The notes under the pieces are model-generated. The model had not been told where the DNA came from and did not search any database. It saw only the letters and a list, made by a program, of their open reading frames with translations. Made by a program: the position numbers and the translations under genes. This document shows positions 28,761-38,263 of a DNA stretch of 64,000 nt, in pieces (the stretch's first letter is position 1; each line of letters opens with the position of its first letter). Source of the stretch: Gammaproteobacteria bacterium (lineage in GTDB: Bacteria; Pseudomonadota; Gammaproteobacteria; UBA4575); contig JAJDYY010000006.1 of the NCBI GenBank assembly GCA_022824965.1, positions 248,001-312,000 on the forward strand, read 5' to 3'.

Positions 28761-29242
28761 CAGTCCACAGGGTCCCCGCTTTTCCCCCGCGTCCTAGATC
28801 GGTGGCGATGCGTACGGGCTCGGTACGCAATGATTCCCTGCATGAGTCGGGAATACGGGAAACCGCTGATGCCGTCGTACTGACTTTCCGCACGATGGAT
28901 CAGCGAGTCGATGTCTTTCACGGTTGGTGCATTATCTTGGTCTACTTGCAGCTGCAGTCCCAGCATGCCTCCGTTCTGTATCTTGATTTCATCGGCATGC
29001 GCCAGGGTCTGGCTTGCCTTGCTGCGACGCAAAGCAAACCTTGCCTTCTCGCGCAATTCAGTCAGCAAGTGGCTGCAGCGCTCCAGTCGTGGCAGGGAAT
29101 TGCAGGCCACTCCCTCACGGTCTGCGAGGTTAAAGCGATGCGACCTGCTGCAACTGCAAATACGCGAATTGATTGCCTTCTCAAACACGCAACGGTGGGG
29201 ATTGACGGATTTGTACGTGGTTTTGTACTGATGCTCATCCAT
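28760..29242 (-). CDS. Four-cysteine KIQxGG protein (paralog of the gene at 16457-16864)
   Basis: The family is not one I can name. The 160-residue protein has cysteines at 18, 31, 47 and 56, His82 and KIQNGGMLGLQ from residue 87. All of these fall at the same spacing as Cys6, Cys19, Cys35, Cys44, His70 and Lys75 of the 16457-16864 product, with no gap over about 80 residues. A further Cys29 is not shared. The segment REGVAC around Cys47 parallels PDIAC in the paralog. A metal or Fe-S site is likely. It is coupled to the uracil-DNA glycosylase downstream and lies 62 bp after the small 79-residue gene; Rieske ferredoxin and ferredoxin reductase genes diverge from the cluster. Confidence 0.82.
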   Translation of the reverse strand: MDEHQYKTTYKSVNPHRCVFEKAINSRICSCSRSHRFNLADREGVACNSLPRLERCSHLLTELREKARFALRRSKASQTLAHADEIKIQNGGMLGLQLQVDQDNAPTVKDIDSLIHRAESQYDGISGFPYSRLMQGIIAYRARTHRHRSRTRGKSGDPVD

Positions 29243-29304
29243 GGAGTGAATACCCCTGTTCCTGTTGAGCCACAGCGACAGGGAAAGAACAGGTCATGGA
29301 CCCG

Positions 29305-29544
29305 CTACTTCTCCCATTCCCTCAATATGGGGGCATGGCGTGGTTCCCGCAGTCTTTGTTCGGCCTCAAGTTCATCCTTGGCAAAAATCATTTTGATTGC
29401 GGTTCTGCTGTCCTGGTCCACGATGGTTCTTTGTTCACGTGCGAAATTCTTTGCCGGCTTGAACTCGTCGAAGCTGTCGATAAGTTCAAGGCCCTTGATC
29501 GCACCGGCAGAGCCGGATGTGATTTTATAAACAAAGTACGGCAT
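29305..29544 (-). CDS. Small hypothetical protein, 79 aa
   Basis: From ATG 29544 (MPYFVYKITSG) the product is 79 residues, soluble and charged, with an alternating start and helical end (FAKDELEAEQRLRE). The MPYFVYKI opening looks conserved to me, but I cannot attach a function. An open frame continues upstream to 29652 but would run across the divergent Rieske gene. It is the first gene of the set leading to the four-cysteine protein and the uracil-DNA glycosylase. Confidence 0.72.
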   Translation of the reverse strand: MPYFVYKITSGSAGAIKGLELIDSFDEFKPAKNFAREQRTIVDQDSRTAIKMIFAKDELEAEQRLREPRHAPILREWEK

Positions 29545-29592
29545 GATTGGCGCTTCTAAAAGTGTAACAGTTCGTTCCAGATCCTTGATTCC

Positions 29593-29928
29593 ATGGATTC
29601 CCAGGCCAGGTACATTGATGTTGCGTCCCTTTCCGAGGTATTGCCCGGACATACCCTCAAAGTGACGACTGACCTTGGCGATATTCTACTTGCCAACGTT
29701 GAAGGCAAAATATATGCCGTTGATGATATGTGCACACACGAAGACTCTTCGCTTTCCCTTGGTTGCCTGAAAGGCGAACTGGTGAGCTGCACCCTGCACG
29801 GCAGCCGTTTTAACGTCTGTACCGGTCAACCGATGGAAGAACCCGCCACGGAAGCGCTGCGCAGATACCCTGTCCGGATCAACCAGGACCGCATCGAAAT
29901 CTGCCTGGAAAACATCAAGGATGCATGA
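29593..29928 (+). CDS. Rieske [2Fe-2S] ferredoxin
   Basis: The 111-residue protein is a stand-alone Rieske ferredoxin of the dioxygenase-component type. The cluster ligands are in CTHEDSSL and CTLHGSRF (C-x-H and C-x2-H). It has no signal peptide or anchor, so it is a soluble electron carrier, here next to a ferredoxin-NADP reductase that may reduce it. No oxygenase is nearby. It is divergent from the small 79-residue gene with only 48 bp between the two starts. Confidence 0.92.
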   Translation: MDSQARYIDVASLSEVLPGHTLKVTTDLGDILLANVEGKIYAVDDMCTHEDSSLSLGCLKGELVSCTLHGSRFNVCTGQPMEEPATEALRRYPVRINQDRIEICLENIKDA

Positions 29929-29990
29929 GTTGATTTTTTCGTATCAAGCCCCTATGTTACGTCCTCCATTCAAGCTGACCCCCGGATCAA

Positions 29991-30734
29991 ATGAGCAACT
30001 GGATCGAAGGCAAAGTTGTCAAAAACAAGCACTGGACGGATGTACTGTATTCGCTTCAAATCGAAGCGGACATTGACCCCTTTATTGCCGGCCAGTACGG
30101 TCGCCTTGGTCTGGACATTGATGAGCAGATCGTAGGGCGTCCCTACTCCTTCGTGAATGCCCCGCATGAAAACATCCACGAGTTTTACTCCATTACCGTG
30201 CGCCACGGCCCTTTGTCCACCAAGCTGTCTTCCCTACAAGAATCCGACTCGATCTGGATTGATAAACGTGCAAACGGCTTCTTCACACTGAATGAAGTGC
30301 CCGACGGCAGAGACATATGGATGTTTGCAACCGGTACCGGGCTCGGACCCTTTCTGTCCATATTGAAATCGGATGAAGTATGGCAACGGTTTGAGCGGGT
30401 CGTGCTGGTGCATGCAGTCCGCTTTACCAAGGAATTGACCTACCGGGAGACCATACAGAGGTTCAGCGAAAAATATAGGGAACGTTTTCAGATGGTCCCG
30501 TTCGTCAGCCGGGAGGATACCGACTTTGCCCTGCCTGGGCGCATCCCGGTGGCGATCAAGAACTGCGTGCTGGAGGAAAGGGTAGGTCTTGAGCTTGACC
30601 CGGCGTATTCACAGACGATGCTTTGCGGAAATCCGAACATGCTCGTGGATACACGCAATGCATTGAAAGAAAAAGGACTTGAGAAAAATCTACGCCGCAG
30701 TCCCGGGCATATCACAACTGAAAGTTACTGGTAG
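29991..30734 (+). CDS. fpr: Ferredoxin/flavodoxin-NADP reductase
   Basis: The 247-residue protein has the FAD motif GRPYSFVNAP, the NADP-binding loop ATGTGLGPFLS and the C-terminal ESYW typical of bacterial Fpr, where the last aromatic residue stacks on the flavin. It would transfer electrons between NADPH and ferredoxin or flavodoxin. The gene follows the Rieske ferredoxin by 62 bp in the same direction and the two likely work as a pair. Confidence 0.93.
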   Translation: MSNWIEGKVVKNKHWTDVLYSLQIEADIDPFIAGQYGRLGLDIDEQIVGRPYSFVNAPHENIHEFYSITVRHGPLSTKLSSLQESDSIWIDKRANGFFTLNEVPDGRDIWMFATGTGLGPFLSILKSDEVWQRFERVVLVHAVRFTKELTYRETIQRFSEKYRERFQMVPFVSREDTDFALPGRIPVAIKNCVLEERVGLELDPAYSQTMLCGNPNMLVDTRNALKEKGLEKNLRRSPGHITTESYW

Positions 30735-30754
30735 TCTGCTTGGTTTTAGAACCG

Positions 30755-31492
30755 TCAGTTGCTCAGCGTACGCCCGCCATCGACCGGGATGATCTGCCCG
30801 GTGATGTAGTCCGCATGATCGATTAGGAACAATGCGGCATCTGCAATATCCCCGGGTTTGCCTGTACGCTTGAGTGCAGTACGCGAAATGATTTTCTGGC
30901 GCATCACGGCATCATGCTCGACCTCTGGCCACAAGATGGCACCGGGTGCGATACCGTTGACGCGAACTTCCGGTGCCAACTCTCGCGCCATCGACCTGGT
31001 GAGCATAGCCAGTCCTGCCTTGGAGACGGAATATACGGCATGCCCCTTGAGAGGTCGGTCCGAATGAATATCCACGATATTGATGATGCAACCCCCAACG
31101 GCCTTCAGGTGAGGGGCTATGGCCTGGGTCAGATACAGCGGGGCTTTGAGATTCACCCCCAACAGTTTTTCCCAAGTGTCCTCGTTGATCTCGTCAAGCG
31201 GGGTCGGATAAAACTCGGAGGCGTTGTTGATCAGGACATCCAGACGATCAAAGCATGCCTTGGCCTGGGAAATCAGATCCGGGATGGCTGCATACTCTGT
31301 AAGATCTCCTTGCAGTAGCTGCACAGACCCGGTGCGCGCCGTATTGAGTTCTCCGGCCAGCAATTGGGCATCTCTTTCTGAATGGCAATAATGTAGAATG
31401 ATGCGCATGCCAGAGCGGTGTAAATGCCGCACAAGTTCCGCGCCGATACGCCGTGCACCCCCTGTAACCATGACTACCCTGGAATTTTCCAT
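30755..31492 (-). CDS. Pteridine reductase, short-chain dehydrogenase
   Basis: The 245-residue SDR protein has the variant cofactor motif TGGARRIG (TGxxxRxG), typical of pteridine reductases, then NNAS, a Ser/Tyr/Lys catalytic set (YSVSKAG) and the C-terminal PVDGG. Bacterial members reduce dihydro-pterins and are related to FolM. Cofactor preference for NADPH fits the Arg residues after the glycine motif. It is divergent from the MidA-like gene. Confidence 0.88.
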   Translation of the reverse strand: MENSRVVMVTGGARRIGAELVRHLHRSGMRIILHYCHSERDAQLLAGELNTARTGSVQLLQGDLTEYAAIPDLISQAKACFDRLDVLINNASEFYPTPLDEINEDTWEKLLGVNLKAPLYLTQAIAPHLKAVGGCIINIVDIHSDRPLKGHAVYSVSKAGLAMLTRSMARELAPEVRVNGIAPGAILWPEVEHDAVMRQKIISRTALKRTGKPGDIADAALFLIDHADYITGQIIPVDGGRTLSN

Positions 31493-31552
31493 CGCAACCC
31501 TTTACGCCCGTTCAATCGGCGAACTCTAGCACACACGACCGAGACAGACAGA

Positions 31553-32731
31553 ATGCCTCGCCCGACCTTTTCCGAGCTGACTGCAGAGCAACAACAATAC
31601 ACTGAAACCTGCAGGGAACGCCTGGCCCAGGATATCCAGGCACAGGGAGGAAGCATCGGTTTTGACCAGTACATGCAGTTGGTGCTGCACGACCATGCCG
31701 TAGGCTATTACCACACCCAGCAACCCGTTTTCGGCAAGCATGGAGATTTCGTCACTGCACCGGAGTCATCGGTCCATCTTGCCTATTGCATTGCCCACGC
31801 CTGTGCGGGGCTGATCCGCGATGATGCACAACGCAACATCCTGGAGGTCGGTGCAGGACGTGGACAGCTTGCACTGGATATGCTCCGGTACTTGCATGCC
31901 TGGGGATGCGCCCCCCGCAGGTACTACATCTTCGAGCCCAGCGAGATGCTGAGGAATGCTCAGAAAGAACTGTTGGAGGAGCACATGCCCGAGAGCAGGT
32001 CCGTCGTTGAGTGGTTGCCCGATTTGCACATGGACCTGGGCAGTGCCATTGTGATTGCCAATGAAGTGCTGGACGCACTGCCGGCCAAATGTTTCATCGC
32101 GAATTCACGGCAGATCAGCGAAAGATGCGTGACGTTGACTGACCAGGGAGAGCTGGACTGGCTCGTTCAAGCGCCTTCTTATGAGCTGGATGTGGCCCTG
32201 GACTACCTCACGGTCATGCTGGACAGCCCGCCAGCCGGAGAACCCTATTGCAGTGAAATCAACCTCCAGCTGGGAAAGACACTGGCAAGCTGGTCAGACT
32301 GTTGCGAGCAATGCATCATGTTCTTGATTGATTACGGCTACCCGCAAAGTGAGTACTACCACCCGCAGCGCAACATGGGAACGCTGCGCAGCTATTTCAG
32401 GCACCGTGTCTCAGAGGACCTGTTTGCCTGCCCTGGAATCCAGGACATCACGGCAGACGTGGATTTCTCCGCACTGGCGCAGGCAGCGAAGCGCCTGCAG
32501 ATGGGTGTCCTTTCCTTCGGTTCACAGCGAAACTTCATGCTGGCCAACCGCCTGCTTGACTGGAGGCCTGCCGGCAAAACTCAAGCCGAGCAGGTCGCAC
32601 AGATCGCACAACTGAAACAGCTCACCCTGGGCTCTGCCGTGGGAGAACGATTTCAGGTCATGGTACTGGGCAAGGGCATTGAATACGGACCGGACCGATT
32701 TACCCTGCGCGACATGCGGGCACGACTTTAG
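31553..32731 (+). CDS. MidA/NDUFAF7-family SAM-dependent methyltransferase
   Basis: The 392-residue product matches the family of NDUFAF7, the arginine methyltransferase needed for mitochondrial complex I assembly. Visible signs are the N-terminal GSIGFDQYMQLVLHDHAVGYY, the SAM motif LEVGAGRGQLALDML, ANEVLDALP and FLIDYGYP. Its bacterial substrate is not established. I chose ATG 31553 because the upstream extension would cross into the divergent pteridine reductase. uppP follows after 15 bp. Confidence 0.9.
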   Translation: MPRPTFSELTAEQQQYTETCRERLAQDIQAQGGSIGFDQYMQLVLHDHAVGYYHTQQPVFGKHGDFVTAPESSVHLAYCIAHACAGLIRDDAQRNILEVGAGRGQLALDMLRYLHAWGCAPRRYYIFEPSEMLRNAQKELLEEHMPESRSVVEWLPDLHMDLGSAIVIANEVLDALPAKCFIANSRQISERCVTLTDQGELDWLVQAPSYELDVALDYLTVMLDSPPAGEPYCSEINLQLGKTLASWSDCCEQCIMFLIDYGYPQSEYYHPQRNMGTLRSYFRHRVSEDLFACPGIQDITADVDFSALAQAAKRLQMGVLSFGSQRNFMLANRLLDWRPAGKTQAEQVAQIAQLKQLTLGSAVGERFQVMVLGKGIEYGPDRFTLRDMRARL

Positions 32732-32746
32732 GCAGGCAGAGAATCA

Positions 32747-33547
32747 GTGGAAGTCCTGCACGCATTTTTACTTGCCGTAGTGCAGGGCCTCACTGAATTT
32801 CTGCCGATATCCAGTTCCGCCCACCTGGTTTTGCTGCCGATCATCATGGATTGGCAGGACCAGGGACTGGTCATCGATGTTGCAGCGCACCTGGGCAGCC
32901 TGCTGGCAGTGCTGTTCTACTTTCGAGACGACCTGGGCAAGCTGCTTGGACAGGCTTTCGCACCGGCTGGCACGCCGGGTGAAAATGAGGAGGCAAAAAC
33001 CCTCGCCTGGCTGTTAGTCTGGGCCACGCTCCCCATACTGGTCCTGGCCCTTTTCTTCCATACCTACGTGGTCCAGTACAGCCGAGACGCCATTGTCATC
33101 GCACTCACTTCCATATTTTTTGGCCTGTTGTTAGGGCTAGCAGACTGGCGCGGCAGCCAGACACGCAGGACCCGGCAATTGACCACGGCAGATGCCCTGT
33201 TGATAGGCTTTGCACAGGCTTTCGCGCTCATTCCCGGAACATCCCGCGCCGGCGTGACCATGACTGCAGCCATGTGGCTGGGCCTGACTCGGGTGGAAGC
33301 TGCACGATTTTCCTTCCTGCTGGCCATTCCGACCATTTTCGCAGCTGCGGCATTCGGCAGTTACCAAGCCGTAGTGCAGGCAGCGAGCATTCAATGGGGT
33401 TTCGGGCTGGGCGTCTTGACATGCTCGGCCATAGTGACTTTTTTCTGCATCCACTGGTTTATCAAATTCATCGCGCAGATCGGCATGCTGCCGTTCGTGA
33501 TTTACAGGGTGCTGCTTGGCGTCGTGCTGCTATACGCGTATTGGTGA
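32747..33547 (+). CDS. uppP: Undecaprenyl-diphosphatase
   Basis: UppP (BacA) recycles undecaprenyl pyrophosphate to the monophosphate lipid carrier for cell-wall synthesis. The 266-residue, eight-helix protein has both family motifs: QGLTEFLPISSSAHL near the N-terminus and PGTSRAGVTMTAAM in the second half. The start is GTG 32747 with a GGCAGG ribosome binding site. It ends 12 bp from the convergent cca gene. Confidence 0.96.
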   Translation: MEVLHAFLLAVVQGLTEFLPISSSAHLVLLPIIMDWQDQGLVIDVAAHLGSLLAVLFYFRDDLGKLLGQAFAPAGTPGENEEAKTLAWLLVWATLPILVLALFFHTYVVQYSRDAIVIALTSIFFGLLLGLADWRGSQTRRTRQLTTADALLIGFAQAFALIPGTSRAGVTMTAAMWLGLTRVEAARFSFLLAIPTIFAAAAFGSYQAVVQAASIQWGFGLGVLTCSAIVTFFCIHWFIKFIAQIGMLPFVIYRVLLGVVLLYAYW

Positions 33548-33559
33548 GAGCGAGCCGAA

Positions 33560-34723
33560 TCAGGGCGTAGCCCTTGCATCAATCATTTCCTGCAAAAGTT
33601 GCAAACGGGCGTGTTCCAGCCTGCCGGCAACCTCTTCGTTTGCGACTCCGTCGCTGATCCACTGTCGCACATCGATCTCCTCGATCCGCCTTGATGCGAG
33701 CTGCAGCCAGTCTGCCTGAGGGTATCGGCTCTCTTTCTCCAGGCATTCGTAAATTACGGAAAATATCTGCAACAGATCGACAAAGCGCTCCGGCCTTCTC
33801 CTCCCGTCAAGCCTGCGCAACAGGCCCAGCAAGGCCTCTGCATCCAGTTTGAAAACGCCGTGACAGGCATGCTGCAGTTCTACGGTGAGCTCGATAAGTT
33901 CCCGGCATGCACTGGGTAAGCCGGGCTGTCTGGCCAGATACGATACATCTTGCGCATCCTCTCCGCCGCGAGGGAAATACAGACCTCCGATCAGGCAGGC
34001 AAACCGAACACAGGGCTTGTCCGTCTGCGAGGAAATTCGCTCCAGCGCCTGCAATGCCGAACTGCGTGCGGACTCGACTGAAAACGCACATCCAACCTTC
34101 CCGAAGACTTGCTCCAGCGCCTGCAAGCGGTGCAAGGTGGAAAAAAATACCCCGGGCGAGTCTGTGACCAGAGCCCTCAGGGTCTCCTCCCAGATGCGCT
34201 CTGCAGAAATCTCCTGCAACTCTCCGGTCCTGACCATGCCGTGCATCAAGTGCATGGTTTCGTCTGCGATGCCAAATCCCTGTCTTGCGAACCTGGCAGC
34301 GAAACGGGCAACCCGCAGTATGCGAAGCGGATCCTCAACAAAAGCAGCAGAAACGTGGCGAAGGTTTCGCGCTCTCAAATCCTGCTGTCCCCCGTGCGGG
34401 TCGATGATGTCTCCTGACTGGCTTTTTGCCATGGCATTGATCGTCAGGTCACGGCGCAGCAGGTCGTCCTGCAGGCTGACATCCGGCGATGCATGCACCT
34501 CAAACCCATAGTAACCGCGGCCTTTTTTCCGCTCCGTACGGGCCAGGGCATATTCCTCGCCAGTTTCGGGATGCAGGAATACCGGGAAATCCTTCCCTAC
34601 CTGGCGATATCCCAAATTCAGCATTTCCTCGGCACTTGCACCAACCACCACCCAGTCCCGCTCCTGAACAGGCAGACCCAGCAGTTCATCGCGAACCGCA
34701 CCACCCACCAGATAAACCTCCAT
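33560..34723 (-). CDS. cca: CCA tRNA nucleotidyltransferase, no HD domain
   Basis: Cca adds or repairs the 3' CCA end of tRNAs. The class II nucleotidyltransferase head is present (LVGGAVRDELLGLPVQERDWVVVG, RDLTINAMA, DPLRILRVARFAARF). At 387 residues it is shorter than the 412-residue enterobacterial enzyme, and I see no HD phosphohydrolase signature in the C-terminal part. ATG 34723 is preferred to the GTG six bases earlier because it begins the conserved MEVYLVGG. Confidence 0.94.
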   Translation of the reverse strand: MEVYLVGGAVRDELLGLPVQERDWVVVGASAEEMLNLGYRQVGKDFPVFLHPETGEEYALARTERKKGRGYYGFEVHASPDVSLQDDLLRRDLTINAMAKSQSGDIIDPHGGQQDLRARNLRHVSAAFVEDPLRILRVARFAARFARQGFGIADETMHLMHGMVRTGELQEISAERIWEETLRALVTDSPGVFFSTLHRLQALEQVFGKVGCAFSVESARSSALQALERISSQTDKPCVRFACLIGGLYFPRGGEDAQDVSYLARQPGLPSACRELIELTVELQHACHGVFKLDAEALLGLLRRLDGRRRPERFVDLLQIFSVIYECLEKESRYPQADWLQLASRRIEEIDVRQWISDGVANEEVAGRLEHARLQLLQEMIDARATP

Positions 34724-34756
34724 AATCACACCCGTTGTTTGTGATAACGTGAATGC

Positions 34757-35800
34757 ATGATGAAAAAGCTCGGCCGGTGGCTAACTCTGGTGGTACTGGT
34801 CAATTTTTGCACAGGCTGCAGCACGATCGGCTTCTACTACCAGTCTACCGCCGGTCATTTGGCCCTGCTGTCCAAAAGTGAACCCATCTCCGATATCGTA
34901 AACGATTCTACACGCGACAAAAAATTAATCGAACAATTAATACTGGCACAGCAACTGCGCACCTTTGCAAGCACCGATCTCGGTCTTCCGGAGAATCAGA
35001 GTTACCACAGTTATATCCAGCTGGACAGGCAGTACGTCGCATGGCATGTATTTGCCGCACCCGAGTTTTCCGTCACGCTGCAGAAATGGTGCTTTCTGGC
35101 AATCGACTGCATGCAGTATCGCAGGTACTTTAATGAGAACGAGGCCAGGGCCTTTGCTGCAAAGCTCGCAGCTTCAGGACAGGATGTATATGTAGCGGGC
35201 GTGCCCGCCTATTCTACTCTCGCCCCGCTGGTGAGCAGCATGCTCAATCGAGGTGAAATTGCGACCGCGTCCTACATCTTTCACGAGCTGGCACACCAGC
35301 AACTGTATGTAAACAGCGACTCCACCTTCAACGAATCCTTTGCCACTGCGGTTGAGGAACTGGGTGTACACCGCTGGCTGCAGCATCAGGGAAGACTGGA
35401 AGAGCTGTCCAGGTATGAAAGCTGGCGGACTCAGAAAACAGCCTTCGCAAACCTGATTCTTGGTACGAGGCGGAAGCTCCATGAGCTTTATGAAAGCAGC
35501 CTTCCCATCGAGACGATGCGCGGTGAAAAGCTAAAACTGGTCCGTATTCTCCGGCAACGTTATGAAAACATGAGCCAGTCCAGCAGTTCGTTGCAGCGCT
35601 ACAAAAAATGGATGTCGGGCCCATTGAACAATGCACAACTGGGAGTGATCGCGGTGTATCGGGATCAGGTCCCGAATTTCAAGAAGCTGTTTGTGGCGTG
35701 CGACAGTGACTTTGAGAAGTTTTACCTTCGTGCAGAAGAAATTTCGATGCTGAGTGCAAAAGAGCGAAAATCGGTACTTGAAGTGTCGCAGGAGTGCTGA
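34757..35800 (+). CDS. Lipoprotein aminopeptidase (COG4324-like)
   Basis: The 347-residue protein has a lipobox (FCTGCSTIG, Cys21), then GFYYQSTAGHLALL and the zinc motif HELAHQQLYV with NESFATAVEE following. These mark the family of predicted bacterial lipoprotein aminopeptidases (Pfam Aminopep). It should face the periplasm. No activity has been assigned to a close relative that I know of. It is divergent from cca, with the two starts 33 bp apart. Confidence 0.85.
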   Translation: MMKKLGRWLTLVVLVNFCTGCSTIGFYYQSTAGHLALLSKSEPISDIVNDSTRDKKLIEQLILAQQLRTFASTDLGLPENQSYHSYIQLDRQYVAWHVFAAPEFSVTLQKWCFLAIDCMQYRRYFNENEARAFAAKLAASGQDVYVAGVPAYSTLAPLVSSMLNRGEIATASYIFHELAHQQLYVNSDSTFNESFATAVEELGVHRWLQHQGRLEELSRYESWRTQKTAFANLILGTRRKLHELYESSLPIETMRGEKLKLVRILRQRYENMSQSSSSLQRYKKWMSGPLNNAQLGVIAVYRDQVPNFKKLFVACDSDFEKFYLRAEEISMLSAKERKSVLEVSQEC

Positions 35801-36736
35801 TCAGTGCCGGCTGCGAAACCGTTCATACTGTACATATCTTGACTGGTCCAGCAAGTAGCCTGGAGCAACCATCTCCAACGGAGTCGGACAGTGTTCCGGC
35901 CCCGGACAAACGCTGTCGGTCTGCAATGAGTGATAATTGTCTATGGAGAACGGTTTTCCGGGGACAAACTCGAGAAAATATGCCTGCAACTTTGACAAGC
36001 TCTTCGGCAAGCCCAGTACTTTTGTTTTCAAGCCTCGCAGTGCTGCGGTGTATTCAACAAGTTGCTTGAGGGTATACCTTTTGGGGCCACACAAGTCGAT
36101 TCGGGACCCATGGGTCTGGGGATCATCAAGCGCATCCGCCATGACCCTTGCAACATCACCCACATAAACGGGAGCCATCTCGGCATCCGCACACGCAAGG
36201 GGGAAAAATCCAGGAGCCAACTTGAGAAGGAATGCAAAACGGTTCAGGAAATTGTCGTGCGGCCCAAATATAACCGAAGGCCTGAAACTGGTGACAGCAA
36301 TCTGGTTCCCGGCAGCATGTGCAAAATTTTCAGCTTCACCCTTGGTGCGTGAATAGAAACTTTTGCCTCCAGGGCTTGCATTGAGTGCACTCATGTGAAG
36401 AAGTCTTGGGATTTTGTGGTTGCGGCACGCGGCGATGATTTTGTGGATCAACTCCACATGGGCCCTGCGAAACCCTTCGCCCTTGTGGCCTTTCTCATTG
36501 AGAATGCCGACGAGATTGACCACGGCTGCGCAATCGCTGACACAGGCACTCAACTGGGGGGCATCGTGAACATCACATTCGACGATCTGGGTGCCGGGCA
36601 ATACCAGCAAATCGCGGCGCCGTTCCCGGCGGCGGGTAAGGATCCTGATTCGATAGCCGCGTTTCATCAATTCCGCACATAGCCGGCTGCCGACGAAACC
36701 GGTTCCGCCAAGTACACAAATGGTTGAGACCTTCAT
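35801..36736 (-). CDS. NDUFA9-like NAD(P)-binding protein (atypical SDR)
   Basis: The product resembles the extended SDR proteins related to complex I subunit NDUFA9. It has an N-terminal Rossmann motif GGTGFVGSRL, NLVGIL, the HMSALNA and SFYSRTKGEAE segments with the YxxxK pair, and FRPSVIFGPHDNFLNRF. ATG 36736 (MKVSTICVLGG) gives 311 residues. Bacterial members are often near quinone or complex I genes; here its neighbours are an aminopeptidase and purD. Enzymatic activity is unknown. Confidence 0.87.
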   Translation of the reverse strand: MKVSTICVLGGTGFVGSRLCAELMKRGYRIRILTRRRERRRDLLVLPGTQIVECDVHDAPQLSACVSDCAAVVNLVGILNEKGHKGEGFRRAHVELIHKIIAACRNHKIPRLLHMSALNASPGGKSFYSRTKGEAENFAHAAGNQIAVTSFRPSVIFGPHDNFLNRFAFLLKLAPGFFPLACADAEMAPVYVGDVARVMADALDDPQTHGSRIDLCGPKRYTLKQLVEYTAALRGLKTKVLGLPKSLSKLQAYFLEFVPGKPFSIDNYHSLQTDSVCPGPEHCPTPLEMVAPGYLLDQSRYVQYERFRSRH

Positions 36737-36904
36737 ATAGCGATCCACCCGTGTTTATCACCGCTGCACGTTCACGGAGATTGGAAACCACCAGCTGCTA
36801 TTTTACATGCTGGCGGCAATTTCTTCGCACAGGCGAGGAATCAGGATCGGAGCTGCCTGGGGCAGAAAACCCCAAGCCGATTGCGAGGCACTTCGTCGCG
36901 GCTG

Positions 36905-38194
36905 CTAACGGTTGTCGTTGACGGCTCGATGGCCAATGTCCGGACGGTAGAACATTTGCGGCCATGAAATCTGCTTTGCAAGACTGTAGGCGCGTTGCTG
37001 AGCCTGCCCTACCGTGTCTCCCAGTGCCGTAGCACACAACACACGCCCGCCGCTGGTCAATACCCTCCCGTCACGTTCGCGTGTCCCTGCATGGAAGACT
37101 TTTTGCACAGGGGTTTCCCTGGACTCAGAGAGACCTTGAATCACCGCTCCTTTTTCATAGGCATCCGACGGATAACCGCCTGCAGCCAATACCACCCCGA
37201 GTGCCGTTCGTGCATCCCATTGGATTACGTGCTGGTCCAGCTGTTTGGCCAACGCGGCAAGACAAAGCTCCGCAAGGTCCGACTGCATGCGCATCAGGAT
37301 TGGCTGTGCTTCCGGATCACCGAAACGGCAGTTGAATTCAAGCACATGGGGATCCCCCTTGGCATCAATCATCAGGCCGGCATAAAGAAACCCGAGATAC
37401 GGGGTCCCCTGTTCAGCAAATCCCCGGACTGTGGGATAGATGACTTTGTCCAGAATGTGCTGATGAAGTGTTTCATTCACGATCGGAGCCGGTGAGTAGG
37501 CCCCCATACCGCCCGTGTTGGGTCCGGCATCGCCTATATCACGCTTTTTATGGTCTTGGGAGGTGGCCATCGACAAGACATGTTCGCCATCCGCCATACA
37601 AATGAAGCTGGCTTCCTCGCCCTGGATGAATTCTTCCACGACAATGCTCTTTCCCGCGTCTCCAAAACGTTCTCCGCTTAGCATTTGCCGCGCACTGTCC
37701 AGCGCATCTGCGTGGTCCTGTGCAATGATGACGCCTTTGCCTGCCGCCAGTCCGTCCGCCTTGACCACCATGGGTGCGGGCCTGGATACGATATAGTCGT
37801 GAGCCTCTGCAAAATCCGTAAACACCGCATAGTCAGCCGTCGGAATCCGGTGCCTTTGCATGAACTGTTTGGCAAAGGACTTGGACCCCTCCAGCCGGGC
37901 TGTCGCTGCAACCGGGCCAAATATCGGCAAATTCTCGGCCTCGAACTGATCGACAATCCCGTCCACCAACGGGGCTTCCGGCCCGACCAGGGTAAGGTCA
38001 ATGCCCTGTCGTTTTGCAAAATCGAGCAATGCCGGGATGTCTTCGGTGCCGATCTCGACATTCTTCGCCTTGGGTTCAGCGGCAGTCCCTGCATTTCCGG
38101 GAGCGACAAACACCTGCGAGACATGTGCCGATTGGCACAGCTTCCACGCCAGCGCATGTTCGCGCCCTCCTCCACCCACAACTAGAACTTTCAT
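36905..38194 (-). CDS. purD: Phosphoribosylamine-glycine ligase
   Basis: PurD makes GAR from phosphoribosylamine, glycine and ATP in purine synthesis. The 429-residue protein has the N-terminal VVGGGGREHAL, the ATP-grasp segment with VVKADGLAAGKGV, and GDPEAQ. ATG 38194 is supported by an AAGGTCAGG stretch upstream; the longer frame to 38257 adds unrelated residues. It follows purH by 69 bp, the normal purHD order. Confidence 0.97.
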   Translation of the reverse strand: MKVLVVGGGGREHALAWKLCQSAHVSQVFVAPGNAGTAAEPKAKNVEIGTEDIPALLDFAKRQGIDLTLVGPEAPLVDGIVDQFEAENLPIFGPVAATARLEGSKSFAKQFMQRHRIPTADYAVFTDFAEAHDYIVSRPAPMVVKADGLAAGKGVIIAQDHADALDSARQMLSGERFGDAGKSIVVEEFIQGEEASFICMADGEHVLSMATSQDHKKRDIGDAGPNTGGMGAYSPAPIVNETLHQHILDKVIYPTVRGFAEQGTPYLGFLYAGLMIDAKGDPHVLEFNCRFGDPEAQPILMRMQSDLAELCLAALAKQLDQHVIQWDARTALGVVLAAGGYPSDAYEKGAVIQGLSESRETPVQKVFHAGTRERDGRVLTSGGRVLCATALGDTVGQAQQRAYSLAKQISWPQMFYRPDIGHRAVNDNR

Positions 38195-38263
38195 TGCGAT
38201 ATCCTGACCTTGATCAAAAAAACCGATTGGCGCCTGAAGGCATGGATCAGCCTCCATGTAAAC

